A DNA stretch of 17,565 bases from JANRKN01 sp033763435 (GCA_033763435.1 JANRKN010000010.1:1-17565), one strand, 5' to 3'; numbered from the stretch's first letter, positions 7,550 to 14,130 are shown. Program-made: numbers and translations. Notes: generated from the sequence alone by a model not told the origin.

Positions 7550-8647
7550 TCACTCCATCCCCATCTTCTTCAAGATCCCCTCGAAGTGATCAAGGTCATA
7601 GAACTCGACCGAGATCGACCCGCGTCGGCCCTTCTTGTCCGTCCGCACGCGCACCCGCGTTCCCAGCCGCTCGCTGAGCCGCTTCTCCAGATCCATCCGG
7701 ATCGCCTCGCCCCGCAGATCGCGGGGCTGCGCTTCGGGCTTGGCCTCAATCGTCGGCGTGCCCGCCTTCGCCCGTTCCACCATCGCCCGCGTGAACTCTT
7801 CCAGCTTGCGGACGCTCCAGCCCTTCTCAGCCGCGGCCTTGGCCCACTGATCCTGCGTCCCCTCCGGGAACATCCCACGCTCGAGCGTCAGCAGCGCACG
7901 CCCATGCCCGAACGTCAGCTCGCCCGAAGCCACCAGCGACGCCGCCAGAGGCTCAAGCTCCGTCAGACGCACCAGGTTCGTCACGCTGCTGCGCTCGACG
8001 CCCACCCGGTCGGCGATCTCCGCGTGCGACAGCCCGAAACTCTCGGACAACCGCCGATACGCCCGGCCCTTGTCAAGCGGGTTCAGGTCCTCGCGCTGCA
8101 CGTTCTCGACGATCGCCCACTCCGCCGACTCCTGATTCGAAAGGTCGCGCACAAGCGCGGGGATCATCGTGAGCCCCGCCTCCCCGGCCGCCCGCCAGCG
8201 ACGCTCGCCCGCGACGAGTTCGTAGCCGATGCCCGGGCCCGCGTCGGCGACCGGTCGGATGACGATCGGCTGCATCAGGCCCGACGCGCGGATCGACGCC
8301 GCGAGCATCTTCACGCCTGCTTCGTCGATGGCGCCCCGCGGCTGATAGCGGTTGGGCTGGATCGACCCGATCGCCACCAGACGCAGCATCTTCGAGCCGC
8401 CGGCCGTGACGCCCGCCTGCGCGGGCGCAGACTCAGACGTTCCCGTGACGATCGCTGCCGAGATCGGCGCAGTCACGGGTGGAGAAACCGGCGCGGACAC
8501 AGACGGGGCCATCGGCGCCGCGACCTCGGCCCGCTCGGGCAGGCTGATCGGCTCGGCCTGCGCAGGCACCTCCACCCGCACCGGCTCAGAGATCATCCCC
8601 ACCAGCCCGCTCAACCCCCGACCCAGCCGACGCGGCTTGTCCGACAT
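7550..8647 (-). CDS. parB: ParB/Spo0J chromosome-partition protein
   Basis: 365 residues from ATG 8647, with GGAG 7 bases before it. Domains in order: a short basic N-terminus (KPRRLGRGLSGL, 4-15) of the kind that stimulates ParA ATPase; a long Pro/Ala/Glu linker (21-86); the ParB N-terminal CTP-binding domain (about 88-185) with 'IQPNRYQPR', GERRWRA at 147-153 and ENVQREDLNP at 181-190; the helix-turn-helix and central DNA-binding part (about 192-260, SHAEIADRVGVERSSVTNLVRL); and a C-terminal dimerisation domain (about 312-363). ParB loads at parS, spreads as a CTP-dependent clamp and recruits ParA and SMC to segregate origins. Two perfect parS sites lie 589 and 1703 bp upstream of its start codon. 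parA, usually just upstream of parB, is not here. A TATAAT box precedes the gene. Confidence 0.96.
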   Translation of the reverse strand: MSDKPRRLGRGLSGLVGMISEPVRVEVPAQAEPISLPERAEVAAPMAPSVSAPVSPPVTAPISAAIVTGTSESAPAQAGVTAGGSKMLRLVAIGSIQPNRYQPRGAIDEAGVKMLAASIRASGLMQPIVIRPVADAGPGIGYELVAGERRWRAAGEAGLTMIPALVRDLSNQESAEWAIVENVQREDLNPLDKGRAYRRLSESFGLSHAEIADRVGVERSSVTNLVRLTELEPLAASLVASGELTFGHGRALLTLERGMFPEGTQDQWAKAAAEKGWSVRKLEEFTRAMVERAKAGTPTIEAKPEAQPRDLRGEAIRMDLEKRLSERLGTRVRVRTDKKGRRGSISVEFYDLDHFEGILKKMGME

Positions 8648-8671
8648 CGCAACACTCCATTGTTACATAAT

Positions 8672-8677
8672 ATTATA
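8672..8677 (-). promoter_or_regulatory. Probable -10 box (TATAAT) of parB
   Basis: A consensus TATAAT reads on the minus strand 24 bases before the parB ATG, inside an AT-rich island (8660-8680) that stands out in this GC-rich window. No good -35 hexamer is seen 17 bp upstream. This is the best promoter-like sequence in the window. Confidence 0.55.
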
Positions 8678-8736
8678 AACAACCCGACCGATCCGTCTGT
8701 CGCCCTCGCGGGGCCTTCCCCGCCCGGCCACTCCCC

Positions 8737-8784
8737 CACTTCCACTTCCACTCCCACTCCCACTCCCACTCCCACTCCCACTCA
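8737..8784. repeat. Tandem hexamer repeat (CACTCC)n, eight units
   Basis: Two CACTTC, five CACTCC and one CACTCA unit run without interruption in the divergent gap between parB and the Nudix gene. The purine strand is GGAGTG-rich. The 283-bp gap (8648-8930) otherwise holds the parB promoter and pyrimidine-rich sequence with no gene seen. Confidence 0.85.
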
Positions 8785-8919
8785 CACCCATGCTCCTCCG
8801 CCCTTCTCGCACCCCCACTCCTCGCGCCTTCCCTGCCCAGCCTCCGAGGCCTTCTCTGAGCCTCTGTGTTCACTCTTCCGCCTGTGGGGCGGCTTGCGGC
8901 CCGCCGCCAGATCGCCGAC

Positions 8920-8925
8920 AATACT
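8920..8925 (+). promoter_or_regulatory. Possible -10 element (AATACT) of the Nudix gene, leaderless start
   Basis: AATACT ends 5 bp before the ATG at 8931 and no Shine-Dalgarno sequence is present. The arrangement repeats that seen before the S9 peptidase gene (TACGCT, 7 bp before ATG). No strong -35 is visible. Confidence 0.25.
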
Positions 8926-8930
8926 CCCGC

Positions 8931-9482
8931 ATGGCACACGATGCTACCGAAGTGATCGTCCGTGGGCTCGCGGTGGAGAACGGGCACGTCCTCCTCTGCC
9001 GGCACGTCGGCAAGGGCTACCGCTACCTCCCCGGCGGGCATGTCGAGTTCCCCGAACCCGCCCGCGACGCCCTCGCCCGCGAAATGGACGAAGAGGCCGG
9101 CGCCGACATCGCCGCGGGGGACCTGCTCCTCACCCACGAGCACGTCTTCCGCCAGAAGGGCAAGCTCCGCCACGAGGTGAACCTCGTCTTCGCCATGCGG
9201 CTCGACGCGGGCACTCTGCCGACCCCGGGGACCCATGTTCCACGTGGAACATCCCCCTCCACCAACGCCCCGACCACCCCCGCCGCCCCCACCTCCAACA
9301 CCCCCACTCCCGCCCCTGCCGCGCTTCCGAAGATCACGAGTCAGGAACCCGACATCGCCTTCGATTGGGTGCCGATCGCCGGCCTCGACGACGCCGACGT
9401 TCGCCCCGCGTCGATGGTGGGGTGGATCCGTGCCGCGGCATCGGGCCACGCGCCCGTATGGCTCTCGGAGATCCACGACTGA
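8931..9482 (+). CDS. Nudix hydrolase with embedded parS site
   Basis: 183 residues from ATG 8931. The frame stays open upstream, but homology-like sequence begins at MAHDATEVIVRGLAVENGHVLL, so this start is preferred. The Nudix box is complete: Gly36-x5-Glu42-x7-Arg50Glu51-x2-Glu54Glu55-x-Gly57, binding the divalent metals used to hydrolyse a nucleoside diphosphate linked to another group. The substrate cannot be read from the sequence. After the first three-quarters of the domain a Thr/Pro-rich segment (about 96-128, rich in TP, AP and ST) interrupts the protein, then 'FDWVPIAGLDDADVRP' resumes the fold. The parS palindrome falls in this linker and is translated as H-V-P-R-G-T (residues 102-107). 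The segment looks inserted or expanded, and its DNA is C-rich like the nearby intergenic tracts. The gene is divergent from parB. Confidence 0.88.
   Translation: MAHDATEVIVRGLAVENGHVLLCRHVGKGYRYLPGGHVEFPEPARDALAREMDEEAGADIAAGDLLLTHEHVFRQKGKLRHEVNLVFAMRLDAGTLPTPGTHVPRGTSPSTNAPTTPAAPTSNTPTPAPAALPKITSQEPDIAFDWVPIAGLDDADVRPASMVGWIRAAASGHAPVWLSEIHD
9235..9252. promoter_or_regulatory. parS: parS partition site 1 (inside the Nudix gene)
   Basis: TGTTCCACGTGGAACA (9236-9251) is a perfect 16-bp palindrome matching the near-universal chromosomal parS consensus TGTTNCACGTGNAACA; with flanking A/T the symmetry extends to 18 bp. It is the ParB loading site. It lies 589 bp from the start of parB and entirely inside coding sequence. 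Confidence 0.93.
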
Positions 9483-9487
9483 CCGTC

Positions 9488-9612
9488 GCGCCCCCACCGG
9501 CCACCGGCCCTGCTCTGGCCTGATCCCGATTCGACATTCGCGACTCGCCGCGCCCCCACGCTCCCCAAGTCGCCAGTCCCCACTCCCCACTCGCCACTGG
9601 CCCTGCCTTTGG
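9488..9612. repeat. C-rich intergenic tract related to other gaps
   Basis: The gap between the Nudix and kinase genes contains CCGGCCACCGGCCCTGC-like units, ATTCGCGACTCGCC (9536-9549, found inverted at 16490-16503), a run of CCCCACTCCCCACTC, and GCCACTGGCCCTGCCT (9593-9608), identical to 7531-7546. No gene is seen in it. Confidence 0.6.
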
Positions 9613-9656
9613 CCCAAGTCGCCCGCCACTCAGACCGATAGCTCGAAAGTGAGCCC

Positions 9657-9679
9657 GGGTGGTGGGGTGGTGGTGGGGT
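9657..9679 (+). repeat. G-rich leader before the kinase gene
   Basis: Runs of GGG/GGGG separated by TGG fill the bases just ahead of the kinase ATG (9684). The tract replaces a normal Shine-Dalgarno sequence and could fold as a G-quadruplex in DNA or mRNA, as could the tracts before several secretion genes further right. Confidence 0.6.
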
Positions 9680-9683
9680 CAGC

Positions 9684-10589
9684 ATGCCGCGACGCAAGCC
9701 CGAGCATCCCGCGCCCTCATCGCCATCACCGGCGACGCCGTCCCACGCGCGGATCGACGGCGAGCGGCTCGTCGCCCACCTCATCCGCGTCGAGGCCAAG
9801 GTCCTTGAGCTCCAGCGCGAGCTCGAACACGCCCAGCGCCTGGCCGTGCTCGGCACCCTCACCGCGGGCATCGCGCATGAGTTCAACAACCTCATGACGC
9901 CCGTCCTCAGCTACGCCCAGATGGCCCTCGAGGCCCCCACCGACGCGGGCCTCACCCGCAAGGCCCTTGAGCGCTCCGCCTTCGGCGCGACCTCCGCCTG
10001 CCGGATCGCCTCCGCCATCCTCAGCATGGCCAAAGACCAGCCCCGGCTGGGCGAAACCGAACCCGAGTCCGCCGACCTCGCCGAGGCGGTCCGTGGCGCG
10101 CTCACCGTCATCGCCCGCGACCCCGCCCGCGACAACATCGATCTCATCCTGAGCGTCCCCGAAGGCCTGCGGGCCCGGATCCGTCTGATCGCCCTCCAGC
10201 AGTCGGTGCTGAACCTCGTCCTGAACGCCCTCCGCGCGATGAAGCATCAGGGCGGATCGCACACGCTGCGGATCTTCGCGGTGGTGGGGCAGCCCGGCAG
10301 TGGGGGAGCCGAAGGTTCCTCGTCGCCCGGTCCGAACACGCCCCCCCCATGTTCCACGTGGAACATGGGTCCCGAGGCTGGGCCCGCGGGCCAGGCCGGC
10401 ATCCTTGAGCTGATCATCGAAGACAGCGGCCCGGGTTTCGATCCGGCCGCGGTACGCCCCGAGGGGCACGGGTTGGGACTGAAGATCAGCCGACGGATGA
10501 TCGAAGAGGCCGGCGGATCACTCGTGATTCAATCCCCCCTCTCGGCCCAGGGCGGCACGCGCTGCACCATCCGCCTGCCCCTCGCCTGA
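9684..10589 (+). CDS. Soluble sensor histidine kinase (NtrB-like), with embedded parS site
   Basis: 301 residues from ATG 9684. A basic/Pro-rich start leads into a likely coiled coil (about 30-55, VEAKVLELQRELEHAQRL). The HisKA domain has the phospho-acceptor His65 in GIAHEFNNLMTP. The ATPase domain has the N-box (Asn177/Asn181 in NLVLNALRAM), the G1 box DSGPGF (Asp247) and the G2 box GHGLGL (262-266). No transmembrane segment or PAS/GAF input domain is present, so the protein is cytosolic and its signal is unknown. No response regulator is encoded in the window. Between the N-box and G1 box a Gly/Ser/Pro-rich stretch (about 203-236) separates two strands of the ATPase domain; parS 2 lies in it and is read as C-S-T-W-N (223-227). 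All catalytic boxes are intact, so the gene is probably functional. Confidence 0.9.
   Translation: MPRRKPEHPAPSSPSPATPSHARIDGERLVAHLIRVEAKVLELQRELEHAQRLAVLGTLTAGIAHEFNNLMTPVLSYAQMALEAPTDAGLTRKALERSAFGATSACRIASAILSMAKDQPRLGETEPESADLAEAVRGALTVIARDPARDNIDLILSVPEGLRARIRLIALQQSVLNLVLNALRAMKHQGGSHTLRIFAVVGQPGSGGAEGSSSPGPNTPPPCSTWNMGPEAGPAGQAGILELIIEDSGPGFDPAAVRPEGHGLGLKISRRMIEEAGGSLVIQSPLSAQGGTRCTIRLPLA
10346..10369. promoter_or_regulatory. parS: parS partition site 2 (inside the kinase gene)
   Basis: TGTTCCACGTGGAACA at 10350-10365 is identical to site 1. Here perfect symmetry extends to 24 bp (CCCAT to the left, ATGGG to the right). It lies 1114 bp from site 1 and 1703 bp from the start of parB, and is read in a different frame relative to site 1. 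Confidence 0.93.
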
Positions 10590-10615
10590 GTAGTTTGTAC
10601 TTTGTTTGGACCCTT

Positions 10616-10673
10616 CAAGGGACGACCATGTCCCTTGCGGATGCCGTGTTTTTCGCCTGTTCCGTGGGCGAAA
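10616..10673 (+). other. Two hairpins in the leader between the kinase and sugar-dehydrogenase genes
   Basis: CAAGGGAC (10616-10623) pairs with GTCCCTTG (10630-10637) around a six-base loop, and TTTCGCC (10651-10657) pairs with GGCGAAA (10667-10673) around nine bases. They lie in the 148-bp gap after the kinase stop. Neither is followed by a clear T-run, so they could be an attenuator-like leader of the downstream gene or a weak terminator of the kinase gene; neither role is established. Confidence 0.4.
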
Positions 10674-10737
10674 CGGTGCGCACAGGGTACATTCTCGGGC
10701 GTCGGCGCCCGCTCGAGGCGCCCTCTGGAGTGCTCCC

Positions 10738-12279
10738 ATGCCCAGCGTCCGTTCCGCCACCCTCGTGTGTTCGGCATTTGTAAGTATTCTCAGCCTTCTG
10801 GTCGCGGCGGGCTCGGCCTCGGCGCAGCCGGTGCTCTCGCAGGTACAGGTCGGCACGTCCACGCTCGGTCGGCCGCTCTACCTCATCTCGCCGACCGGCG
10901 ACAGCCGTCGATTCGTCGTCGAGCAGCGTCGGGGCAACACCACCAGCGCCGACATCCGCATCCTCCTGCCCAACAACACCTTCCTCACCACACCTTTCCT
11001 CACCGTCACGGGCCTCTCGACCGGCGATGAGCAGGGCCTGCTGGGCCTGGCGTTCCATCCGAACTTCGCGGCCAACGGCCGGTTCTATGTCTCGTTCACC
11101 AACTCCTCGGGCACCAGCGTCGTCCGCGAGCACACCGTCAGCGCCAATCCCGATGTGGCGACGGCGACGCCCACGCGCACCATCCTCACCGTCGCGCAGG
11201 ACTTCTCCAACCATAACGGCGGCTGGATCGCCTTCGGGCCTGACGGCTTCCTCTACTTCGCCCTCGGCGACGGCGGCAGCGGCAACGACCCCAACAACCG
11301 CGCGCAGACCACCAACACGCTGCTCGGCAAGATGCTCCGCCTCGATATCGACGGCGCCGACAACATCCCCGGCAACGATGACGACGACGGCGTGATCGGC
11401 GGCGCCGGCTCCACGCAGTACACCACCCCCGCGTCCAATCCCTTCGCGTCGCCCACCGACGGCGTGCCGAACGAGGTCTGGGCGCTGGGCCTGCGCAACC
11501 CCTGGCGCCCCAGCTTCGACCGCGTGACGGGCGAGCTCTGGATTGCCGACGTCGGCCAGAACGCACGCGAAGAGATCAACCGCGCGCCCGCGGGCGTCGG
11601 CGGTCAGAACTATCAGTGGCGCTGCTTCGAAGGCGACATTCCGACGCCCAACATCACGCAGCCCTGCCCGCTGGGCCCGGGCGTCAGCACGCCGCCGGTG
11701 TTTGTGTACAACCGCGACAACGGCTGCTCCGTCACCGGCGGGTTCGTCTACCGCGGCTGTCAGATCCCCAATCTTTACGGCTGGTATCTCTACGGCGATT
11801 ACTGCTCGGGCAACGTCTGGGGCCTCAACCCGGCCACGGGCCAGAACGAACTGCTGCTCAACGTCGGCTTCGGGCTCACGAGCTTCGGCCAGGACTCCAG
11901 CGGCGAGCTCTACTACATGATCCGCGGCGGGGGCACCAACGGGCGCGTCCACCGCATCGTCGCGGGCGCGGGCGAACCGGGCCCCACCGATTGCAACAAC
12001 AACGGCCTGCCCGACCTGTGCGAGATCCGCGATGGCCTCGTCGCCGACGTCAACAACGACCGCATCCCCGACACCTGCCAGTGCCTGGCCGACTTCGACG
12101 GCTCGGGGTTCAACGACTCCGACGACTTCGTCGCGTTCGTCGCCGCATTCTCGCTCGGCTGCACGGGCCCGGGCCAGCCCGTGCCCTCGTGCCAGTTCAA
12201 CGCCGACTTCGACGGCTCAGGGTTCATCGACTCTGACGACTTCACCGTCTTCGTCGGCGCCTTCGAACTGGGCTGCTGA
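10738..12279 (+). CDS. Secreted glucose/sorbosone dehydrogenase-like protein with Phycisphaera-type C-terminal repeats
   Basis: 513 residues from ATG 10738, with GGAG 9 bases upstream and a clear Sec signal peptide (cleavage after ASA, before Gln30). Residues about 35-420 resemble the PQQ-dependent soluble aldose/sorbosone dehydrogenase beta-propeller: EQGLLGLAFHPNF, then NHNGG with His159 as the likely catalytic base, FGPDGFLYFALGDGG, a Ca-binding-like Asp/Asn-rich loop, GLRNPWRPSFD, and paired Cys in the last blades. The family oxidises sugars or related alcohols with PQQ outside the cytoplasm; the real substrate is unknown. The tail holds DCNNNGLPDLCE (about 421) and two near-identical repeats ADFDGSGF-DSDDF---V-AF-LGC (451-475 and 489-513) ending at the stop codon. 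Such Asp-rich repeats resemble dockerin-like calcium loops and may serve surface attachment. Confidence 0.85.
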   Translation: MPSVRSATLVCSAFVSILSLLVAAGSASAQPVLSQVQVGTSTLGRPLYLISPTGDSRRFVVEQRRGNTTSADIRILLPNNTFLTTPFLTVTGLSTGDEQGLLGLAFHPNFAANGRFYVSFTNSSGTSVVREHTVSANPDVATATPTRTILTVAQDFSNHNGGWIAFGPDGFLYFALGDGGSGNDPNNRAQTTNTLLGKMLRLDIDGADNIPGNDDDDGVIGGAGSTQYTTPASNPFASPTDGVPNEVWALGLRNPWRPSFDRVTGELWIADVGQNAREEINRAPAGVGGQNYQWRCFEGDIPTPNITQPCPLGPGVSTPPVFVYNRDNGCSVTGGFVYRGCQIPNLYGWYLYGDYCSGNVWGLNPATGQNELLLNVGFGLTSFGQDSSGELYYMIRGGGTNGRVHRIVAGAGEPGPTDCNNNGLPDLCEIRDGLVADVNNDRIPDTCQCLADFDGSGFNDSDDFVAFVAAFSLGCTGPGQPVPSCQFNADFDGSGFIDSDDFTVFVGAFELGC

Positions 12280-12321
12280 GCCTGGTCAGCGTCGCGTGGC
12301 CCCGCCAAACGTGGCCCCGGT

Positions 12322-12360
12322 AAAAGCACACCGACCCGCGCGTCCGTGCGCGGGCCGGTG
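12322..12360 (-). terminator. Rho-independent terminator of the small lipoprotein gene
   Basis: A hairpin pairs CACCG+CCCGCGC (12329-12333, 12335-12341) with GCGCGGG+CGGTG (12348-12354, 12356-12360), with one A/C mismatch and a six-base loop. On the minus strand it is followed by TGTGCTTTTA (T-run 12325-12322), 34 bp after the lipoprotein stop. It may also end transcription of the convergent sugar-dehydrogenase gene, though no U-run is seen in that direction. Confidence 0.7.
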
Positions 12361-12393
12361 GGTTGATCGCATGCTGTCCGGGGTCGGGGCGGA

Positions 12394-12651
12394 TCAGTCG
12401 CTGGGGAGCTGGAAGGGCGAGTAGGTCGACGCGAAGGCGTCGGGGTTCTTGGCGTTCTTGCGGGCGAGGATCTGCTTGGACTCGTAGAACGTGGCGCCCA
12501 GGCCATCGCCCGCGCCCATCGAGGCCAGGCCCGAGTAGGTGGGCTGGTTCTGGGCGACGTTCTCGCTCTGGGTCGAGCGGCAGCCGGTGAGGCCGGCGGC
12601 GAGGCCCAGAGCCAGGAACAGCACGGGCTTACGAATGCGGTTGGTCGTCAT
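12394..12651 (-). CDS. Small lipoprotein of unknown function
   Basis: 85 residues from ATG 12651, chosen because GGAGGAG lies 6 bases upstream and the signal sequence begins there. The start MTTNRIRKP is followed by a hydrophobic stretch (10-22) and the lipobox LTGC with Cys24, so a lipid-anchored mature protein of about 62 residues is expected. The mature part is polar, with Gln/Asn/Ser-rich and Gly-rich stretches ('GLASMGAGDGLGATFYESKQ'-like) and a basic segment ILARKNAKNP. I recognise no family. It is transcribed alone, opposite to both neighbours, with a strong RBS and its own terminator, which suggests a well-expressed single gene. A link to the neighbouring secretion genes is not shown by the sequence. 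Confidence 0.8.
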   Translation of the reverse strand: MTTNRIRKPVLFLALGLAAGLTGCRSTQSENVAQNQPTYSGLASMGAGDGLGATFYESKQILARKNAKNPDAFASTYSPFQLPSD

Positions 12652-13080
12652 GAAACTCTCCTCCGGTCCTTCCGTCACCGCTCGGGCACACGCGTCGGGC
12701 GGTCTCCGGAGTGAAAGATCGGAAACAGGCCGGGGGGCCTGAGGGCGGACGGGGTGCGCAGGCTCTGCGCCGGGGTGGGCTGGGGGAGCTGAGCGAGCCG
12801 CGCGGAATACGCGGGACCGAGAATCGGGACGAACGCGGGTTTGCGGACCTTCCGGTATGATCCGGGGCCCCGTGCCTGACCGGCGCGGGGGGCGTCTGCG
12901 CGCCGAAAGTCCGCCCGGCGGGCCTTTCTGGCGTTCCCGGACGTGCCAGCGTCATCCTTCTTTACAGAAGGCGGCGGTGGCGTCGGCTCGCCCCGAGTGA
13001 TCGCGGCGCGGGAAGGTGGTGGGGGAGTCGGTGGGGAAGGTGGTGGGGGGAGGTGCGGAAGGGTGGGGGGAGGTGCATGC
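12652..13080. other. Divergent intergenic region before the secretion genes
   Basis: No credible gene is seen in these 429 bases between the lipoprotein gene and the first gene of the T6SS segment. A TATGAT sequence at 12856-12861 could be a -10 box for the plus-strand genes but has no good -35. An imperfect inverted repeat lies around 12905-12930. The last 70 bases are the G-rich repeat tract annotated separately. A 47-codon ATG frame from 12858 has no RBS and low-complexity content and is not called. Confidence 0.5.
13011..13076 (+). repeat. G-rich direct repeats before the first gene of the T6SS segment
   Basis: GGAAGGTGGTGGGGG occurs at 13011-13025 and 13035-13049, and GGTGGGGGGAGGTGC at 13042-13056 and 13062-13076, ending 4 bases before the GTG start at 13081. 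The GGGAGG part may double as a ribosome binding site. The coding strand carries many G-runs able to form a quadruplex. Confidence 0.75.
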
Positions 13081-14088
13081 GTGATTGAGCCCACGACAGA
13101 GCGTGGCCGGCGGGCGTCTTCGGTGGCGCAGCGGCTGAAGGGATTGCAGTTGCAGCTGGCCGACGAGTCGTCGGATCGGCGCCGGGACGTGCTGCGCGAT
13201 GAGCTTGGGCGTGTGCTGAACGAGCTGGTGCCCGCCGAGCGTCGGGCGTTCCTGGCCGAGCTGAAGGATTCGCTCCCGACGCCGGGCGACGGGGAGGGGT
13301 CGGGCAAGCCGCAGGCCGCGCCTGTGGAAGAGGCGCCCAAGGACCCGCGGTTGCTGGTGGATCGGTTGATCGCGATGTCGGCGACGATGAGCGATGTGCA
13401 GAAGAAGGAAATCGCCGAGCGCTTGCTCGCGGGCGGCTTTGCGGTCAAGCAGGTGGTGAAGGAAGTGGTGGAGGTGAAGGTCGCGGCGCCCGCGGCACCG
13501 GCGCCGGTCGCGCAGGCCGCGCCGGTTCCTGCTCCGGCGCACTCCGGCGGCGCGACGCTCCCGCCCGAGGTGGTGCGCGAGCTCAAGACCAAGCTTGGCT
13601 TGGGCGAGGCTGAGGCGGTGGACCCGGCGAAGGTCGCCGAGCTGTGCACGCAGCTTGCGGACCTGACGGTGCAGCTCGATCAGTTCGTGTGGAACGCGTG
13701 GAAGCGCGTGAACCCTTCGAGCAAGTTCAAGAAGACGGTGGTGATGAGCCGGGTGCTCGGGCGGTTCGCCGCGGGCGATGCGGCGTTCGGTCGGCCCCAG
13801 GTTCAGGCCGAGACGAAGATGCTGCAGGGCTTGACAGCGTCGCTGATCGCGGCGGTCGCGAAGGCGGGCAATCTGTACGCGCAGAAGCATCTGGTGATGT
13901 TCGCGCCGCCCGCGATCGAAGAGGCCGCACGGAGCGAGAAGCGCGCGCTCGAGGCGCTGGGCGTCACGGCGTGGCGCAAGTACGGGCAGCTGATGCAGAC
14001 GCGCGACGAAAACGCGATCGCGACGGAGATTCAGGGGACGATCGCGTCCCACGCGGAAGAATTGCTCGACGGGCTCGTTCGCAAGTGA
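13081..14088 (+). CDS. Unrecognised protein at the head of the T6SS segment (distant TagH C-terminus-like pattern?)
   Basis: 335 residues from GTG 13081. The frame is open upstream to 12943, but that stretch translates to Gly-rich low complexity and is the G-rich repeat, so the GTG after GGGAGG is preferred. No signal peptide or membrane segment is seen. Residues 1-60 are charged helices (VAQRLKGLQLQLADESSDRRRDVL), about 65-80 a flexible linker, 82-125 helical, 128-160 an Ala/Pro/Val linker, and 180-335 a helical domain (LTVQLDQFVWNAWKRVNPSSKFKK, YAQKHLVMFAPPAIEEAAR, AWRKYGQLM). The order 'helix, N/SP--KF, helix, Y----H---FAPPAIE, W--Y' resembles the C-terminal part of TagH/FHA T6SS proteins, but there is no FHA domain. 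That resemblance is by eye and weak. It lies 129 bp before tssK on the same strand, so a cytosolic role with the baseplate is a reasonable guess. Confidence 0.7.
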   Translation: MIEPTTERGRRASSVAQRLKGLQLQLADESSDRRRDVLRDELGRVLNELVPAERRAFLAELKDSLPTPGDGEGSGKPQAAPVEEAPKDPRLLVDRLIAMSATMSDVQKKEIAERLLAGGFAVKQVVKEVVEVKVAAPAAPAPVAQAAPVPAPAHSGGATLPPEVVRELKTKLGLGEAEAVDPAKVAELCTQLADLTVQLDQFVWNAWKRVNPSSKFKKTVVMSRVLGRFAAGDAAFGRPQVQAETKMLQGLTASLIAAVAKAGNLYAQKHLVMFAPPAIEEAARSEKRALEALGVTAWRKYGQLMQTRDENAIATEIQGTIASHAEELLDGLVRK

Positions 14089-14130
14089 GCCCGCGCGGGT
14101 GAATCATCGGACGGGCACGGTCGGGTGGGT

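Noticed and set aside
8655..8685. AT-rich island near parS considered as a replication origin
   Set aside because: It is only about 25 bp long, no DnaA-box (TTATCCACA-like) cluster was seen, and it is better explained as the parB promoter.
8673..9629. Minus-strand 318-codon frame across the Nudix gene and hexamer repeat
   Set aside because: It translates the repeat into (WE)n-like peptide and opposes a gene with a complete Nudix box; its start is in repeat-rich DNA.
12943..13080. Upstream ATG start for the unrecognised T6SS-segment gene
   Set aside because: The extra residues are Gly-rich and come from the G-rich repeat tract; GTG 13081, after GGGAGG, begins the normal helical sequence.
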